From: Rhodanobacteraceae bacterium
Lineage (GTDB): Bacteria; Pseudomonadota; Gammaproteobacteria; Xanthomonadales; SZUA-5
Direction: 5' to 3'
DNA: 64,000 nt
NCBI GenBank assembly: GCA_016717705.1
Contig: JADKFD010000009.1
Span: 1-64,000, forward strand
Under the pieces are notes generated by a model, which was given only the letters and a program-made list of their open reading frames with translations, was not told where the DNA came from and did not search any database. How positions within the stretch are numbered: position 1 is the stretch's first letter; every line of letters begins with the position of its first letter. Positions 15,314 to 25,618 of this stretch are shown here, piece after piece. Made by a program: the position numbers and the translations under genes.

Positions 15314-18001
15314 GTGACTCACTTCAAATCGCGCCGCGCCGCACCGTTTGCCGTCACCATACTCACGCTTGCATTGGCTTCGGGATTGGCCGACGCCGCC
15401 ACCCGCGTCGACCTGCACACGCTCAGCACCGATCGCATCAACGCCAACTACCAGTCCGTCGTGCGCGCCGTGGGCAGCGCACCGTCTGATTCGCAGCGCC
15501 ACGCAGAAATGCTCAGCCTGGGCAACGAGTCCGCCCTCAATCTGTTGAAGTCCACCGCAGAAGCCAACGGCATCAGCCACTATCGCTACCAGCAGACCTT
15601 CCGTGGCGTCCCGATCTGGGGCGAGCATGTGGTGGTCAGCCAGGCAGCCGATGGCAGTGCGCGCGTGCTGTTCGGTCGCGTCGTGAATGATCTGGCGGGT
15701 GATCTGCAGTCGATGACGCCGGCACTGACCGCCGCCGCCGCGCTGAACATCGCCAAGAACGTCGTGCAGACCGGCTCCCGCACCGCGCTGATCAGCGAGC
15801 GCGAACAGAGCGACCTGATGATCTTCGTGGATGATCAGGACCTCGCCCACCTGAGTTATGTGGTCACCTATTTTGCCGACACCGCCAAGGGCGGCTCGCC
15901 GACGCGCCCGGTGGTGATCGTCGATGCGCAGTCCGGCGCGATCCTCAAGCGCTTCGACAATCTGCAGACCGCGACCATCGGCACCGGTCCCGGCGGCAAC
16001 AGCAAGACTGGCCAGTATGAATGGGGCTCGGGCGGCCGTTTCGGCTTCCTCGACGTGACCCAGAGCGGCACGACTTGCTCGATGAACAACACCGACGTCA
16101 AGACGGTGAACCTGAATGGCGGCACCACCGGCACGACGGCGTTCTCCTACACCTGCCCGCGCAATACGGTGAAGACGATCAATGGCGCCTTCTCGCCGCT
16201 CAACGACGCGCACTTCTTCGGCGGCGTGATCCAGAACATGTACACCGCGTACACCGGCGGCAAGGCACTGTCCTTCCAGCTGGTGATGCGCACGCATTAC
16301 AGCTCCAGCTACGAGAATGCCTTCTGGGACGGCTCGGCGATGAGCTTCGGCGACGGCGCCACCACCTTCTATCCGCTGGTCAGCATCGATGTGGCCGGTC
16401 ACGAGGTCTCGCACGGCTTCACCGAGCAGCATTCCAACCTGACCTACTCCGCCCAGTCCGGCGGCATGAACGAAGCCTTCTCCGACATGGGCGGCGAAGC
16501 CACCGAGTACTACTGGAAGGGCAGCAATGACTTCCTGGTCGGCCCGGACATCTTCAAGGCAGCCGGTTCGCTGCGCTACATGAACAACCCGCCGCAGGAT
16601 GGTCGCTCGATCGACAACGCCGCCAACTACACCAGCTCGATGGACGTGCATTACTCCTCGGGCGTGTACAACAAGGCCTTCTACCTGCTGGCCACCAAGC
16701 CGGGCTGGAACACGGTCAATGCCTTCAAGGTGTTTGCCCGCGCCAACAGCCTGTACTGGACGCCGAGCAGCACCTTCAACAGCGGCGCTTGCGGCGTGCA
16801 GACCGCGGCGACCGACCTCGGCTTCGTCGTCGCCGACGTCACGGCAGCCTTCACCTCGGTCGGCGTCAGCTGCTCCGGCGGCGGCGGCGGTGGCACCGGT
16901 ACGGTTGGCGGTCCGCTGACCAACAACGTGACGGTCACCGGCATCAACCAGCCGACGGCTGGCCAGTCGGTCAACTACACCCTGGTGGTTCCGGCTGGTG
17001 CGACGGCTCTGTCCTTCGTGCAGAGCGGCGGCACCGGCGATTCGGACATGTACGTGAAGTTCGGCGCCGCGCCGACCGACACCGTGTATGACTGCCGCCC
17101 GTACGCCTCCGGCAACGCCGAAACCTGCAACATTGCCACCGCACAGGCCGGCACCTACTACGTGCGTCTGAAGGCCTACTCCGCCTTCACCGGCGTCTCG
17201 CTGAAGGGCAGCTACACCGCCGGCACCGGCAACACGCCGCCGGTTGCCAACTTCACCTCGTCGGTCAGCGGCCTGACGGTCAACTTCACCGATACCTCCA
17301 CCGACGCTGGCGGCAGCATCGCTTCGCGTTCCTGGAACTTCGGCGACAGCACCACCTCCACCGCTGCCAACCCGAGCAAGACCTACGCCGCCGCCGGCAC
17401 CTACACGGTGACCCTGACGGTGACCGACAACGGTGGCCTGACGGCGACCAAGTCGGCCGCAGTGACGGTCAGCTCGGGCGGTGGTACGGCAGAGCGCCTG
17501 GTCAACGGCAACTTCGACAGCATCACCACCAGCGGCAATTCGGGCACCGGTTGGTCGCGTACGGCCTTCACCGGCACCTCGTTCAACACGCTGCTGGCCG
17601 GCCAGACCAATGCCAATACCGGCGGCAGCTATGCCTACCTGGGCGTCAACGCGACCACCAGCACGCAGACCGTCGACAGCAACGCCACGCTGATCCCGGC
17701 CACGGCGACCACCGCGACCTTGTCCTTCTTCACCTCGATCGTGACCAGCGAGACCAGCACGACGACCGCCTACGACAAGCTGCAGGTGCAGTTGATTGAC
17801 ACCAGCAACAACGCCGTACTGGCCACCCTGGTGACGCTGTCCAACGTCAACAAGACCACCAGTGCCTCGACCTACGTGCAGCGCAGCTACAGCGTTGCCG
17901 CGTACAAGGGCAAGACCGTCAAGGTGCGCCTGAAGGGCAGCACCGACAGCTCGCTGGCAACGACCTTCCGCGTCGACACCGTCAGCCTGCTGAGCAACTG
18001 A
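15314..18001 (+). CDS. secreted M4 (thermolysin/vibriolysin-type) metalloprotease with PPC and PKD domains
   Basis: 895 residues. A signal peptide (about 1-27) and FTP/PepSY-type propeptide precede the M4 catalytic domain, with zinc motif HEVSH at 363-367 and the third ligand in GMNEAFSD (E387). A Gly-rich linker leads to a PPC domain (about 536-633), a PKD domain (about 640-721, with WNFGDST) and a C-terminal beta-sandwich to the end. The protease would be exported, autoprocessed, and degrade extracellular protein; PPC and PKD domains aid export or substrate contact. Start GTG at 15314 follows GGGGG and directly precedes the signal peptide. Two strong hairpins end transcription. Confidence 0.95.
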   Translation: MTHFKSRRAAPFAVTILTLALASGLADAATRVDLHTLSTDRINANYQSVVRAVGSAPSDSQRHAEMLSLGNESALNLLKSTAEANGISHYRYQQTFRGVPIWGEHVVVSQAADGSARVLFGRVVNDLAGDLQSMTPALTAAAALNIAKNVVQTGSRTALISEREQSDLMIFVDDQDLAHLSYVVTYFADTAKGGSPTRPVVIVDAQSGAILKRFDNLQTATIGTGPGGNSKTGQYEWGSGGRFGFLDVTQSGTTCSMNNTDVKTVNLNGGTTGTTAFSYTCPRNTVKTINGAFSPLNDAHFFGGVIQNMYTAYTGGKALSFQLVMRTHYSSSYENAFWDGSAMSFGDGATTFYPLVSIDVAGHEVSHGFTEQHSNLTYSAQSGGMNEAFSDMGGEATEYYWKGSNDFLVGPDIFKAAGSLRYMNNPPQDGRSIDNAANYTSSMDVHYSSGVYNKAFYLLATKPGWNTVNAFKVFARANSLYWTPSSTFNSGACGVQTAATDLGFVVADVTAAFTSVGVSCSGGGGGGTGTVGGPLTNNVTVTGINQPTAGQSVNYTLVVPAGATALSFVQSGGTGDSDMYVKFGAAPTDTVYDCRPYASGNAETCNIATAQAGTYYVRLKAYSAFTGVSLKGSYTAGTGNTPPVANFTSSVSGLTVNFTDTSTDAGGSIASRSWNFGDSTTSTAANPSKTYAAAGTYTVTLTVTDNGGLTATKSAAVTVSSGGGTAERLVNGNFDSITTSGNSGTGWSRTAFTGTSFNTLLAGQTNANTGGSYAYLGVNATTSTQTVDSNATLIPATATTATLSFFTSIVTSETSTTTAYDKLQVQLIDTSNNAVLATLVTLSNVNKTTSASTYVQRSYSVAAYKGKTVKVRLKGSTDSSLATTFRVDTVSLLSN

Positions 18002-18007
18002 GCCTTT

Positions 18008-18033
18008 GGGGAATCTGCCTGGGCAGATTCCCC
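18008..18033 (+). terminator. first terminator-like hairpin after the M4 gene
   Basis: A perfect 12-bp stem, GGGGAATCTGCC (18008-18019) with GGCAGATTCCCC (18022-18033), stands 6 nt past the stop codon. No T-run follows. It may protect the mRNA end or act together with the next hairpin. Confidence 0.6.
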
Positions 18034-18058
18034 GAGGTTGAAAAGCTGATGAAATGAA

Positions 18059-18087
18059 GGGCCCCGATGCGAATCGGGGCCCTTTTT
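18059..18087 (+). terminator. Rho-independent terminator after the M4 protease gene
   Basis: A 10-bp GC-rich stem GGGCCCCGAT/ATCGGGGCCC with a 4-nt loop is followed by TTTTT at 18083-18087. Confidence 0.9.
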
Positions 18088-18090
18088 CAT

Positions 18091-18217
18091 TGTGGGAGCG
18101 GGTTTGCCCCGCGAGCTCTTGCTCTTGTGGGAGCGGGTTTACCCCGCGAGCTCTTGCTCTTGTGGCAGCGGGCTCATCCCGCGATCAGAAGCATCGCGCG
18201 CAAGCGCGCTCCTACAA
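18091..18217. repeat. three 35-bp tandem family-B repeats plus a family-A arm
   Basis: Units start at 18091, 18126 and 18161 with period 35: TGTGGGAGCGGGTTTGCCCC followed by GCGAGCTCTTGCTCT. The second unit differs at one base in the core and the third is more diverged. A family A arm (CATCGCGCGCAAGCGCGCTC) follows at 18192-18217. Each unit has an internal small palindrome. There are no spacers, so this is not a CRISPR array. Confidence 0.85.
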
Positions 18218-18235
18218 GTCTTCCGCGACTGCGCG

Positions 18236-19930
18236 TCAAACCCTGCCGTCCAGGACCGACACAGCGCCAACCACCCGGTTGCGTCCTTGCGACTTCGCCA
18301 GATACAGCGCCTGATCGGCCGACGCGACCAGTTCGTCGAGCGTGTCGACGCTGCCGGGGATGGTCGCCACGCCCATGGACGCGGTGACGCGGGGCAATGC
18401 CTGGCCGTCGGCGACCAGGTCGACGTCAGCGATGGCCTGGCGGATGCCTTCGGCCAGCACGACCGCGGTATCGATATCGGTCTCGGGCATGATCACGGTG
18501 AACTCCTCGCCGCCGTACCGGCAGGCGATGTCGCCGGCGCGAACCTGCGCTGCCAGCAGTGCGCCGATGACGCTGAGCACGCTGTCTCCGGCGGCATGTC
18601 CATGACGGTCGTTGAAAGCCTTGAAGTGGTCGATGTCGAGCATCAGCACCGCCAGCGCGCACCCCGCTCGCCGGCAGCGCGCGTACTCGACTTTGAGCGT
18701 GTGTTCCAGATGGCGTCGGTTGTAGAGCCCGGTCAGCGGATCCTTGATCGATTGGTCACGCAAGGAATCGCGCAAGCTGAGGTTGGCCAGCGCCAGCGAC
18801 AACTGCTCGGCGGCAGTCGCCGCCAGCCGCTCGCTGCGGATCGGCTCCGGGCCGTCGAGATAGAGCAGGCCGAAGGCCAGACCATGGGCATTCAGCGGCA
18901 GGCAGGCGGTGGCGATGCGCTCGGCGTCGCCGCTGATGTGGCTGCAGCGCAGTTCGGCGCTGTGGCTGTCGGTCAGATAGGGTTGCGCCCGACGCCAACC
19001 CCAGCATTGGTTGGGCGCGATGCGCTGCAAGCTCTCCAGGTGCGGAGCGCCCCAATACGCGGCGGCGACGGCCTGCGTACGGTCGGCGCCAATCAGATAA
19101 ACCGTGCCCGAGTATTCGGGCAGCAATGCGGCAAAGCAGACACAGGTGACATCCAGCGCCTCCTCGGTGCTGTCGCAGGTCTGCAGCAGACTGGCATAGG
19201 CACTCAGGCGCTGCATGTCGTGCGACATCTGCGTGAGCTGTTCGACCGAAGCCTGCATGCGCGCGCGCGTCTGCTCGTTGTCGCGCTCCGCGTTCTGGCG
19301 CGACTGCACTTCACGGCGCAGCACGCCATAGCCCAGTCCCAGTGCCAGGAGTGCCAGCGGCGCGCCCAGCGCGGTGCTGAAGAGCAACCAGCGTGAACTC
19401 TGCGCTGCCGCCGCTTCGGCCAACACCAGACGGGTGTTGGCTGCACGCGTGAGCACCTCGATGGCGTCGCGAATGTCCTGCTCCAGGCGCAGGCCAATGC
19501 CGTCTCGCAACATCTGCTGTGCGGCCGACAGGCCGTCGCGATCGTGCGCAGCAACCACCTGCACGGCGCGCTCAAGACGCAACTCCAGCGCCCTTCTCAG
19601 CGCATCCAGGTCAGGCTGAAAAGGACTGCCCTCCGGAACCAGCGCCTGCAATTGCGCGTTGGTCGCCGCAACGCCTGCCAGGCTCTGCTGAAAGCGATCG
19701 CGCTCCGTCGCATCTCCGGTCAACAGATAGGCCCGCTGGACCGCGATGGCTTCATGTTCGGCACGGGCCAGTTGCGCCAGCGCGGTCAACAGTTCCCGTG
19801 CAGTGGCATTCGCCCGCGCATCCACCAGGAAGCGATCGACAATGCCAAAGACCGTCGCGCCGAGCAGCAGCAACAGCAGTGCAGTGGCCGCGAACGCCCG
19901 AAAGTGCGTATTGCCGCTGGGAGACTTCAT
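18236..19930 (-). CDS. CHASE3-GAF-GGDEF diguanylate cyclase
   Basis: 564 residues. TM helix 1 (about 12-32) and a second TM (about 182-205) bracket a CHASE3-type sensor region with QRAYLLTGD. A GAF domain follows (about 235-380), then a GGDEF domain with active-site motif GGEEF at 473-477 and an intact inhibitory I-site RAGD five residues before it. All features of an active cyclase making c-di-GMP from two GTP at the inner membrane are present, with product feedback expected. Other c-di-GMP-related genes in the window include the PilZ protein at 50.9 kb. Stop and start are clean; the gene stands alone. Confidence 0.95.
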   Translation of the reverse strand: MKSPSGNTHFRAFAATALLLLLLGATVFGIVDRFLVDARANATARELLTALAQLARAEHEAIAVQRAYLLTGDATERDRFQQSLAGVAATNAQLQALVPEGSPFQPDLDALRRALELRLERAVQVVAAHDRDGLSAAQQMLRDGIGLRLEQDIRDAIEVLTRAANTRLVLAEAAAAQSSRWLLFSTALGAPLALLALGLGYGVLRREVQSRQNAERDNEQTRARMQASVEQLTQMSHDMQRLSAYASLLQTCDSTEEALDVTCVCFAALLPEYSGTVYLIGADRTQAVAAAYWGAPHLESLQRIAPNQCWGWRRAQPYLTDSHSAELRCSHISGDAERIATACLPLNAHGLAFGLLYLDGPEPIRSERLAATAAEQLSLALANLSLRDSLRDQSIKDPLTGLYNRRHLEHTLKVEYARCRRAGCALAVLMLDIDHFKAFNDRHGHAAGDSVLSVIGALLAAQVRAGDIACRYGGEEFTVIMPETDIDTAVVLAEGIRQAIADVDLVADGQALPRVTASMGVATIPGSVDTLDELVASADQALYLAKSQGRNRVVGAVSVLDGRV

Positions 19931-20029
19931 CGCGCTGGCAGTCCTGGTCCCGATGCCCAGGGACTGGGCAGCCGGCGATCATTGTCGGCGAAGTCAGGGC
20001 CCGCGGGTAAGCGGCCCGCTGCCTTCTGC

Positions 20030-20295
<266 letters not shown>

Positions 20296-20369
20296 CTTGG
20301 ATGCGCGAACCAGCGCACCCACCGGGGCGTCACGGATTCCCACAAATTCCGCCGACCTGGATTCGCCCC

Positions 20370-22817
20370 TCACCTGCGAATCAGCACCGCGCCGGATAGC
20401 GCTGGCACGGTGACACCGAGTTCGCGTCCAGTTGCAACTGCCTTCACTCCGCTCAGCGCATCGGTCCATTCGCCAGCGGCCAGATCGTCGGGCAGCGTCA
20501 GGCTCACGCGCTGTTCCGCGGCGGCATTGTTCACGGCGACGATGGCCACTTGATCGCCCAATCGCCGCAACTGCACGACCACGTGCTCATCCAGATGGAT
20601 CGGCGCCGACAGGCTGCCGCGGCGCAACACGGCATGCTCATTGCGCAGAGCGATCAGGCGCTTGAACTCGCCCAGCATCGCCTGATCCGGCTTGCCACCC
20701 AGATCCGCCCACGGATAAGTGACGCGGTTGAACGGATCGTCGCCGCCGGTGACGCCGACTTCGTCGCCGTAGAACACCGCCGGCGAGCCCGGGAAAGTCA
20801 TCTGGAACAGCACGGCGAGCAGGAAACGCTGCCTGGCGAGCGCGATCTCTGCCGCAGCGCTGGCCGCACCATGATCGCCGAGCACGTGCAGCGAGCGCGC
20901 CGAATCGTGCGTCGACAACAGGTTCATCAGTGCGTTGAACGCCTGCGGCGGGTAGTTCTCGCGCATCAGCTCGATGTTGGCGGAGAAGCGCCGCGCGTCG
21001 CCGCCGGCGGCGTAGTCGAGCAGCGCGTTGCGGAAGATGTAGTTCATGGTCGAATCGAACATGTCGCCGAGCAGGTACTTGCTGGCGTCGAACCAGGTCT
21101 CGGCGACGGTCAGCGCATCCGCCCGGTGCGCCTTGACTGCCGTGCGCCACTCGCGCCAGAAATCGTCGGGCACCCAGGGCGCCACGTCCATGCGCCAGCC
21201 GGCGGCGCCGCGGTCCAGCCACTGCTGCATCACGCCGCCCGGACCATAGGCAAAGCGACGGAAGTCGGCCGAGGACTTGTCCAGTTCGGGCAGATCGCGC
21301 GAACCCGACCAGCCGCGGAAGGGTTGCTTGGGATTGGCCGGATCGAAGCTGTACCAGCTGGCATACGCCGAATCGGCACGGATCTGCCCTTGCTCGAACG
21401 CACCGATGCCCGGAAAGTTGCCATGGCGATCGAAGTACAGTGAATCGATGCCGGTGTGGTTGAGCGAGGTATCCGGAATCACGCGGATGCCGCGGCGCGC
21501 CGCCTCGGCGGTCAGCCGGGTGAAGTCCTCGTCGCTGCCGAAGCCCGGATCGATGTGGGTGTAGTCGGCGGTGTCGTACTTGTGGTTGCTGGCGGCGCGG
21601 AACATGGGCGTGATGTACAGCGCGTTGGCGCCAAGGTCGCGGATGTAGTCGAGCTTGTCGATGATGCCGGCCAGGTCGCCACCGAAGAAATCGTTGCTGT
21701 AGCGCTCGTCCGAACCATCGCCGGTGCCGGACAGGAAGGGTTTGTCGTTCCAGTTCGCGTGGAATTCGACCGTGCCGTCGTGGAAGCGGCTGCGACCGGG
21801 GGTCGGGTCATTGCTGCGATCGCCGTTACGAAAGCGATCGGGAAAGATGTAGTAGTAAACGAGATCCGGCGCCCACTCGGGCACGGCGAAGTCGGCGGCG
21901 TACACGGTCTGCCGGTAGCGACGGATATTGGCCTGCTTTGCCGGCAGGAAATCGATGGCACCAGCGCCGCCGCTGCCGCGCTCGCGCGTCCAGTAGACGG
22001 CGTCGCGGTTGTTCTGCCAGACATAGCGCTCGCCGCCGATGTCGAGTTCGAACCAGTAGCCGTAGACCCCGATCGCATCGAAGCGGTATTGCGCGGTCCA
22101 GCGATCGACACCGGCGCTGCGGGTTCGCTGCATCGGCAGGCGCTGCACGGGCTGGTACTCGAGCACCTCCTGATTGCCTTCCAGACGGCGCGATTCGATC
22201 ACCAGCGTGACCGCTTGGATGCCGGGACTTGCGGTCAACGCATAGTCCAGGGGAGTCCCCGGCACGACCGCGCCAAACGGCGACTTGTGTGTCGGATCGC
22301 GCGAGTCGAAGCGGACGCTCAATGCCAGCGGATCGCTGACGATGCGTACATTGGGATCGTCGAAGGACTTGGGCCCGACCTGCACTTCCGCCACGCCGTC
22401 CTCGATCGCCAGGCGCAGCGTGTGTTCGCCGCCGAAGGTGAATCGAAGGTTGCCGGTGCCGCCGGGATCGCTGCCCCGGGCCGGCCGGAAACCCACTTTC
22501 GCGGCCAGTCTGCCGTCCGTCCCGACCGCGGCCCCGAAGGTGGTGGCCTCGCTCCAGCCGGCGTCGGCCAGCTTGAAGTCCTGGCCGCCCTGGGCGTCGA
22601 CGTTCAGGTAGTAGGCGTCGCAGCGATACTGGAAGGCGTACTCATCCAGCGCCGCCCAGGCGTTCAGGGAGCCACGCAGGTACAGCGTGGTGGCGCCAAA
22701 CGGTGGCGCGGCGCACTGCGCGACGTCCTGGCTCGCATCACGGACGGCGACCGGCGTGCAGGCAGCCAGCAAGCCCAGCCACACCCCCGCGACTCCACAA
22801 CGCAGCAGTCGGCTCAT
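20370..22817 (-). CDS. GH13 alpha-amylase-family lipoprotein
   Basis: 815 residues. A lipoprotein signal with lipobox LAAC near residue 20 anchors the mature protein to a membrane. An N-terminal beta-sandwich pair (about 25-240) resembles starch-binding or pullulanase-type modules. The catalytic (beta/alpha)8 domain shows conserved regions DTSLNH, GWRMD (nucleophile D544), AETWF (acid/base E573) and STHD (D638). It should hydrolyse alpha-glucans or cyclodextrin-like substrates in the periplasm or at the outer membrane. ATG at 22817 was chosen because the lipoprotein signal starts there; the frame is open further upstream without homology. Confidence 0.93.
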   Translation of the reverse strand: MSRLLRCGVAGVWLGLLAACTPVAVRDASQDVAQCAAPPFGATTLYLRGSLNAWAALDEYAFQYRCDAYYLNVDAQGGQDFKLADAGWSEATTFGAAVGTDGRLAAKVGFRPARGSDPGGTGNLRFTFGGEHTLRLAIEDGVAEVQVGPKSFDDPNVRIVSDPLALSVRFDSRDPTHKSPFGAVVPGTPLDYALTASPGIQAVTLVIESRRLEGNQEVLEYQPVQRLPMQRTRSAGVDRWTAQYRFDAIGVYGYWFELDIGGERYVWQNNRDAVYWTRERGSGGAGAIDFLPAKQANIRRYRQTVYAADFAVPEWAPDLVYYYIFPDRFRNGDRSNDPTPGRSRFHDGTVEFHANWNDKPFLSGTGDGSDERYSNDFFGGDLAGIIDKLDYIRDLGANALYITPMFRAASNHKYDTADYTHIDPGFGSDEDFTRLTAEAARRGIRVIPDTSLNHTGIDSLYFDRHGNFPGIGAFEQGQIRADSAYASWYSFDPANPKQPFRGWSGSRDLPELDKSSADFRRFAYGPGGVMQQWLDRGAAGWRMDVAPWVPDDFWREWRTAVKAHRADALTVAETWFDASKYLLGDMFDSTMNYIFRNALLDYAAGGDARRFSANIELMRENYPPQAFNALMNLLSTHDSARSLHVLGDHGAASAAAEIALARQRFLLAVLFQMTFPGSPAVFYGDEVGVTGGDDPFNRVTYPWADLGGKPDQAMLGEFKRLIALRNEHAVLRRGSLSAPIHLDEHVVVQLRRLGDQVAIVAVNNAAAEQRVSLTLPDDLAAGEWTDALSGVKAVATGRELGVTVPALSGAVLIRR

Positions 22818-23046
22818 GACTTGTCCTCTCCGGAAGTCGCTCCGAGTACGCCACAAAAAGTCATCCGACACGCAGTGAATACGATTGCTGCGGCGTACGC
22901 CAGCAGCCGCGGCCGCCCGCGGCAACCGGCGCGACAGCGAAGGCAACCAGAGCAACAAATTTGACCTCGGTTGCCATTTCCAGAGGCGCGCCTTCGCGGT
23001 CATTATCGGCGGCGGTCCCAACCATTCCACGAAGCGGAGTTCGACC

Positions 23047-23745
23047 ATGAGCAGCGACGACAACAAGCCGTTTGACCCGTTTGAACTGACTGCCGCGATT
23101 CTGCTCGGCATCGGCGCCATCGGAGCTTCACTCGCGGGGCATCAGGAAGGCTTGTGGGGCGGCGCCAGCGTCGAGGCCTACGGTGAGGCGGCCGCGCTGA
23201 CGACCAAGGCATCGAGCACCTACAACGACGAACTGACCACCTACATGCAGGACACCCAGATCGACATCCGCTCCAAGGAGCTGATCTGGGAGGGCGACGA
23301 ATCCAAGGACGAGGACGTCTCCGGCCGCCTGCTCGGCATGGCCAACTGGATGCTGCTGACGCAGGTTTCGGATTCGGCCTACAAGTATCTGAAGCTGCCG
23401 GAAGCCACGCGCAAGGCCTACTGGGAGGGCGATGAGGAGCAGATGCTGACCCACGAGGAACTTCTGCTGGCGCTGGAGACCGACCTCGACCAGGACTACG
23501 TCGATGAAGTGTTCAGCGCCAGCGAGGACGAATTCGAGGCGGCCGACAAGCGCTTCGCCGAGGGACGCGATGCCAACAACAAGGGCGACCAGTTTTCGCT
23601 GGCCGGCGTGATCCTCACCGTCGCGCTGTTCTTCGCCGGCTTGTCGCTGGTGTTCAAGACCAAGATGCGCTGGGCCTTCCTGGGCGTGGGCACGCTGGTG
23701 CTGATCGGTGGGCTGGGCTTCATGAGCACGCTGAGCTGGGCTTGA
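23047..23745 (+). CDS. membrane protein of unknown function (DUF4337-like)
   Basis: 232 residues. An N-terminal hydrophobic helix (about 15-30), a long acidic helical middle part (about 45-180) rich in Glu/Asp, and two C-terminal TM helices (about 183-205 and 210-230). This layout resembles DUF4337-type membrane proteins of unknown role. Start ATG 23047 has GGAG upstream. It is divergent from the amylase gene; no clear operon partner. Confidence 0.8.
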   Translation: MSSDDNKPFDPFELTAAILLGIGAIGASLAGHQEGLWGGASVEAYGEAAALTTKASSTYNDELTTYMQDTQIDIRSKELIWEGDESKDEDVSGRLLGMANWMLLTQVSDSAYKYLKLPEATRKAYWEGDEEQMLTHEELLLALETDLDQDYVDEVFSASEDEFEAADKRFAEGRDANNKGDQFSLAGVILTVALFFAGLSLVFKTKMRWAFLGVGTLVLIGGLGFMSTLSWA

Positions 23746-24056
23746 GGCGCTGACGCTGCATGTGGAGCGGCCGAGCGCGCGCTCGGTCGCTCTCACCGAA
23801 CAGACCGTAAGCCATTGAAAGTAGGTCACGTTGGCCGCAGGCCTACGTGACATCGAAGTACCTGTCACGTAGCCCGCAACGCGGGCAACGTGACCTACGT
23901 CCGGAAGTTCCATGCGCAAGTGAGCGCACCCTCAACTGCCCGACGACTCGCTCGCGCAGCCCAACCTCCCCCAGCAAATCGCGTACGATTCAGCCCTTCC
24001 GCGCGCCCCGCTTTCCCGGCGGCCGCGTCACCGCCGACCGAATCGACGAGGGCCGC
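23746..24056. other. repeat-filled gap before the symporter gene
   Basis: It holds a fragment of the dispersed J repeat (CTCTCACCGAACAGACCG, about 23791-23810), the long family-C palindrome described separately, and about 150 bp of unremarkable GC-rich leader before the symporter start. No gene is seen. Confidence 0.6.
23821..23899. repeat. family-C palindrome (GTAGGTCACGTTGGCC type)
   Basis: GTAGGTCACGTTGGCCGC at the left pairs with GCGGGCAACGTGACCTAC at the right, with two internal facing arms GCCTACGTGACA and TGTCACGTAGCC. A close relative lies at 29989-30077 and degenerate copies at 25527 and 32772. Confidence 0.85.
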
Positions 24057-25331
24057 ATGGCATCCGGCAACAAGCTCACCGTTTACATCCTGATCGCACT
24101 GGTGCTCGGCGTGATCGCCGGCCTTGCGATCAACCAGTGGGTGCCCGATCCGGCCGGCGCCGTCGAGCACTTCTCGCTGGTGACCACGATTTTCCTGCGC
24201 CTGATCAAGATGATCATCGCGCCGCTGGTGTTCTCGACCCTGGTGGTCGGCATCGCCAAGATGGGTGATGTCGCCGTGGTCGGGCGCGTCGGGCTCAAGG
24301 CCATGGTGTGGTTCATCAGCGCGTCGCTGGTGTCGCTCACCCTGGGCCTGTTGCTGGTCAATTTCTTCCAGCCGGGCGCTTCGCTCAATATTCCTTTGCC
24401 CGATGCGAATGCGCAGTCCGGCGTGGTCGCCACCGGGATGAGCCTGGCCGAGTTCATCAACCATCTGGTGCCGACCAGCATCTTCGACGGCATGGCGCGC
24501 AACGAGATCCTGCAGATCGTCGTGTTTTCGGTGTTTTTTGGCGTCGGCTGCTCGGCGGTGGGCGAGAAGGCCAAAGCTCTGGTGGACACGATCGAGGGCC
24601 TGTCCTACGTCATGCTGCGGGTGACCATGCTGGTGATGTGGTTTGCGCCGATCGCCGTGTTCGCGGCGGTTTCCGCGGCGCTGGCCAAGAGCGGCGTGGA
24701 ACTGTTGGCCACCTATGCGATCTTCATGGCCGAGTTCTACCTCGGCATCCTGTTGCTGTGGGTACTGTTGTTCGTCGCCGCCTGGGCGATGCTGGGCAAG
24801 CGCGCCGTGGGCCTGTTCCGCGCCGTGCGCGAGCCGACGCTGCTCGCTTTCGCCACAGCGTCCAGCGAGGCGGCGTACCCGAAGACGCTGGCGCAGCTGG
24901 AGAAATTCGGCTGCAGCAATCGCGTCGCCTCGTTCGTTCTGCCGCTCGGCTACTCGTTCAATCTCGACGGCTCGATGATGTACTGCACCTTCGCCGTGCT
25001 GTTCATCGCCCAGGCCTATGGCATCGAACTCAGCGCCGGCCAGCAACTGACCATGTTGCTGATCCTGATGGTCACCTCCAAGGGCATGGCCGGCGTGCCG
25101 CGCGCCTCGCTGGTGGTGATCGCCGCCACGCTGTCGCAGTTCAACATTCCCGAGGCCGGATTGCTGCTGCTGCTCGGCATCGATCACTTCCTCGACATGG
25201 CGCGCTCGGCGACCAATGTGATCGGCAACAGCGTCGCCGCCGCTGCGGTGTCCGCGTGGGATGGTCAGTTGCGCACCGAGGCCGAGGTCAATGCCGATCT
25301 GGCGCGGGCGGTGGGTGAACCAACTACGTAG
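24057..25331 (+). CDS. dicarboxylate/amino acid:cation symporter (DAACS family)
   Basis: 424 residues, usual length. Strongly hydrophobic with about eight TM helices plus re-entrant loops. Diagnostic family stretches are present: the serine-rich re-entrant loop TASSEAAYP, GYSFNLDGSMMY (normally GxSxNxDGT in GltP-type carriers) and the final DHFLDMARSATNVIGN. It should take up glutamate, aspartate or C4-dicarboxylates with Na+ or H+ across the inner membrane. ATG 24057 follows GAGG. It stands alone between repeat-filled gaps. Confidence 0.93.
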   Translation: MASGNKLTVYILIALVLGVIAGLAINQWVPDPAGAVEHFSLVTTIFLRLIKMIIAPLVFSTLVVGIAKMGDVAVVGRVGLKAMVWFISASLVSLTLGLLLVNFFQPGASLNIPLPDANAQSGVVATGMSLAEFINHLVPTSIFDGMARNEILQIVVFSVFFGVGCSAVGEKAKALVDTIEGLSYVMLRVTMLVMWFAPIAVFAAVSAALAKSGVELLATYAIFMAEFYLGILLLWVLLFVAAWAMLGKRAVGLFRAVREPTLLAFATASSEAAYPKTLAQLEKFGCSNRVASFVLPLGYSFNLDGSMMYCTFAVLFIAQAYGIELSAGQQLTMLLILMVTSKGMAGVPRASLVVIAATLSQFNIPEAGLLLLLGIDHFLDMARSATNVIGNSVAAAAVSAWDGQLRTEAEVNADLARAVGEPTT

Positions 25332-25562
25332 CGCGGCTCCGGCCTACTCCCGCCACCCACCACGTAGCGCGGCTCCGGCGCGCCCGGAAATACGCCGGCG
25401 CGACACACCTGTTCGCGCCGGCGCCGCGGCTTTTCGCGCGATGGCGAAGAGCGCCGGGGCCGCGCGTAACCACGCTGTCGCGTCACCGGGCATGTTCGAC
25501 GCGCGGACCCGGCCTACTCCTCCACTGTCACGCGGCCCTGCGGGCAACGTGACCTGCCATTG
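25327..25562. repeat. short direct repeats and degenerate family-C copy
   Basis: CGTAGCGCGGCTCCGGC occurs twice (about 25327 and 25362), and a degenerate family-C arm, CTGCGGGCAACGTGACCTGC, lies near 25538-25557. This covers most of the gap between the symporter and the acyl-CoA synthetase. Confidence 0.6.
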
Positions 25563-25618
25563 CCACGCAATCGGGATAGTCTAGGAGGCTCCGAGCCCAT
25601 CGATCTGGTCGCCGGCCC

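Noticed and set aside
18091..18186. Possible CRISPR array
   Set aside because: Only three units with no spacers between them; the period equals the repeat length. No cas genes are in the window.
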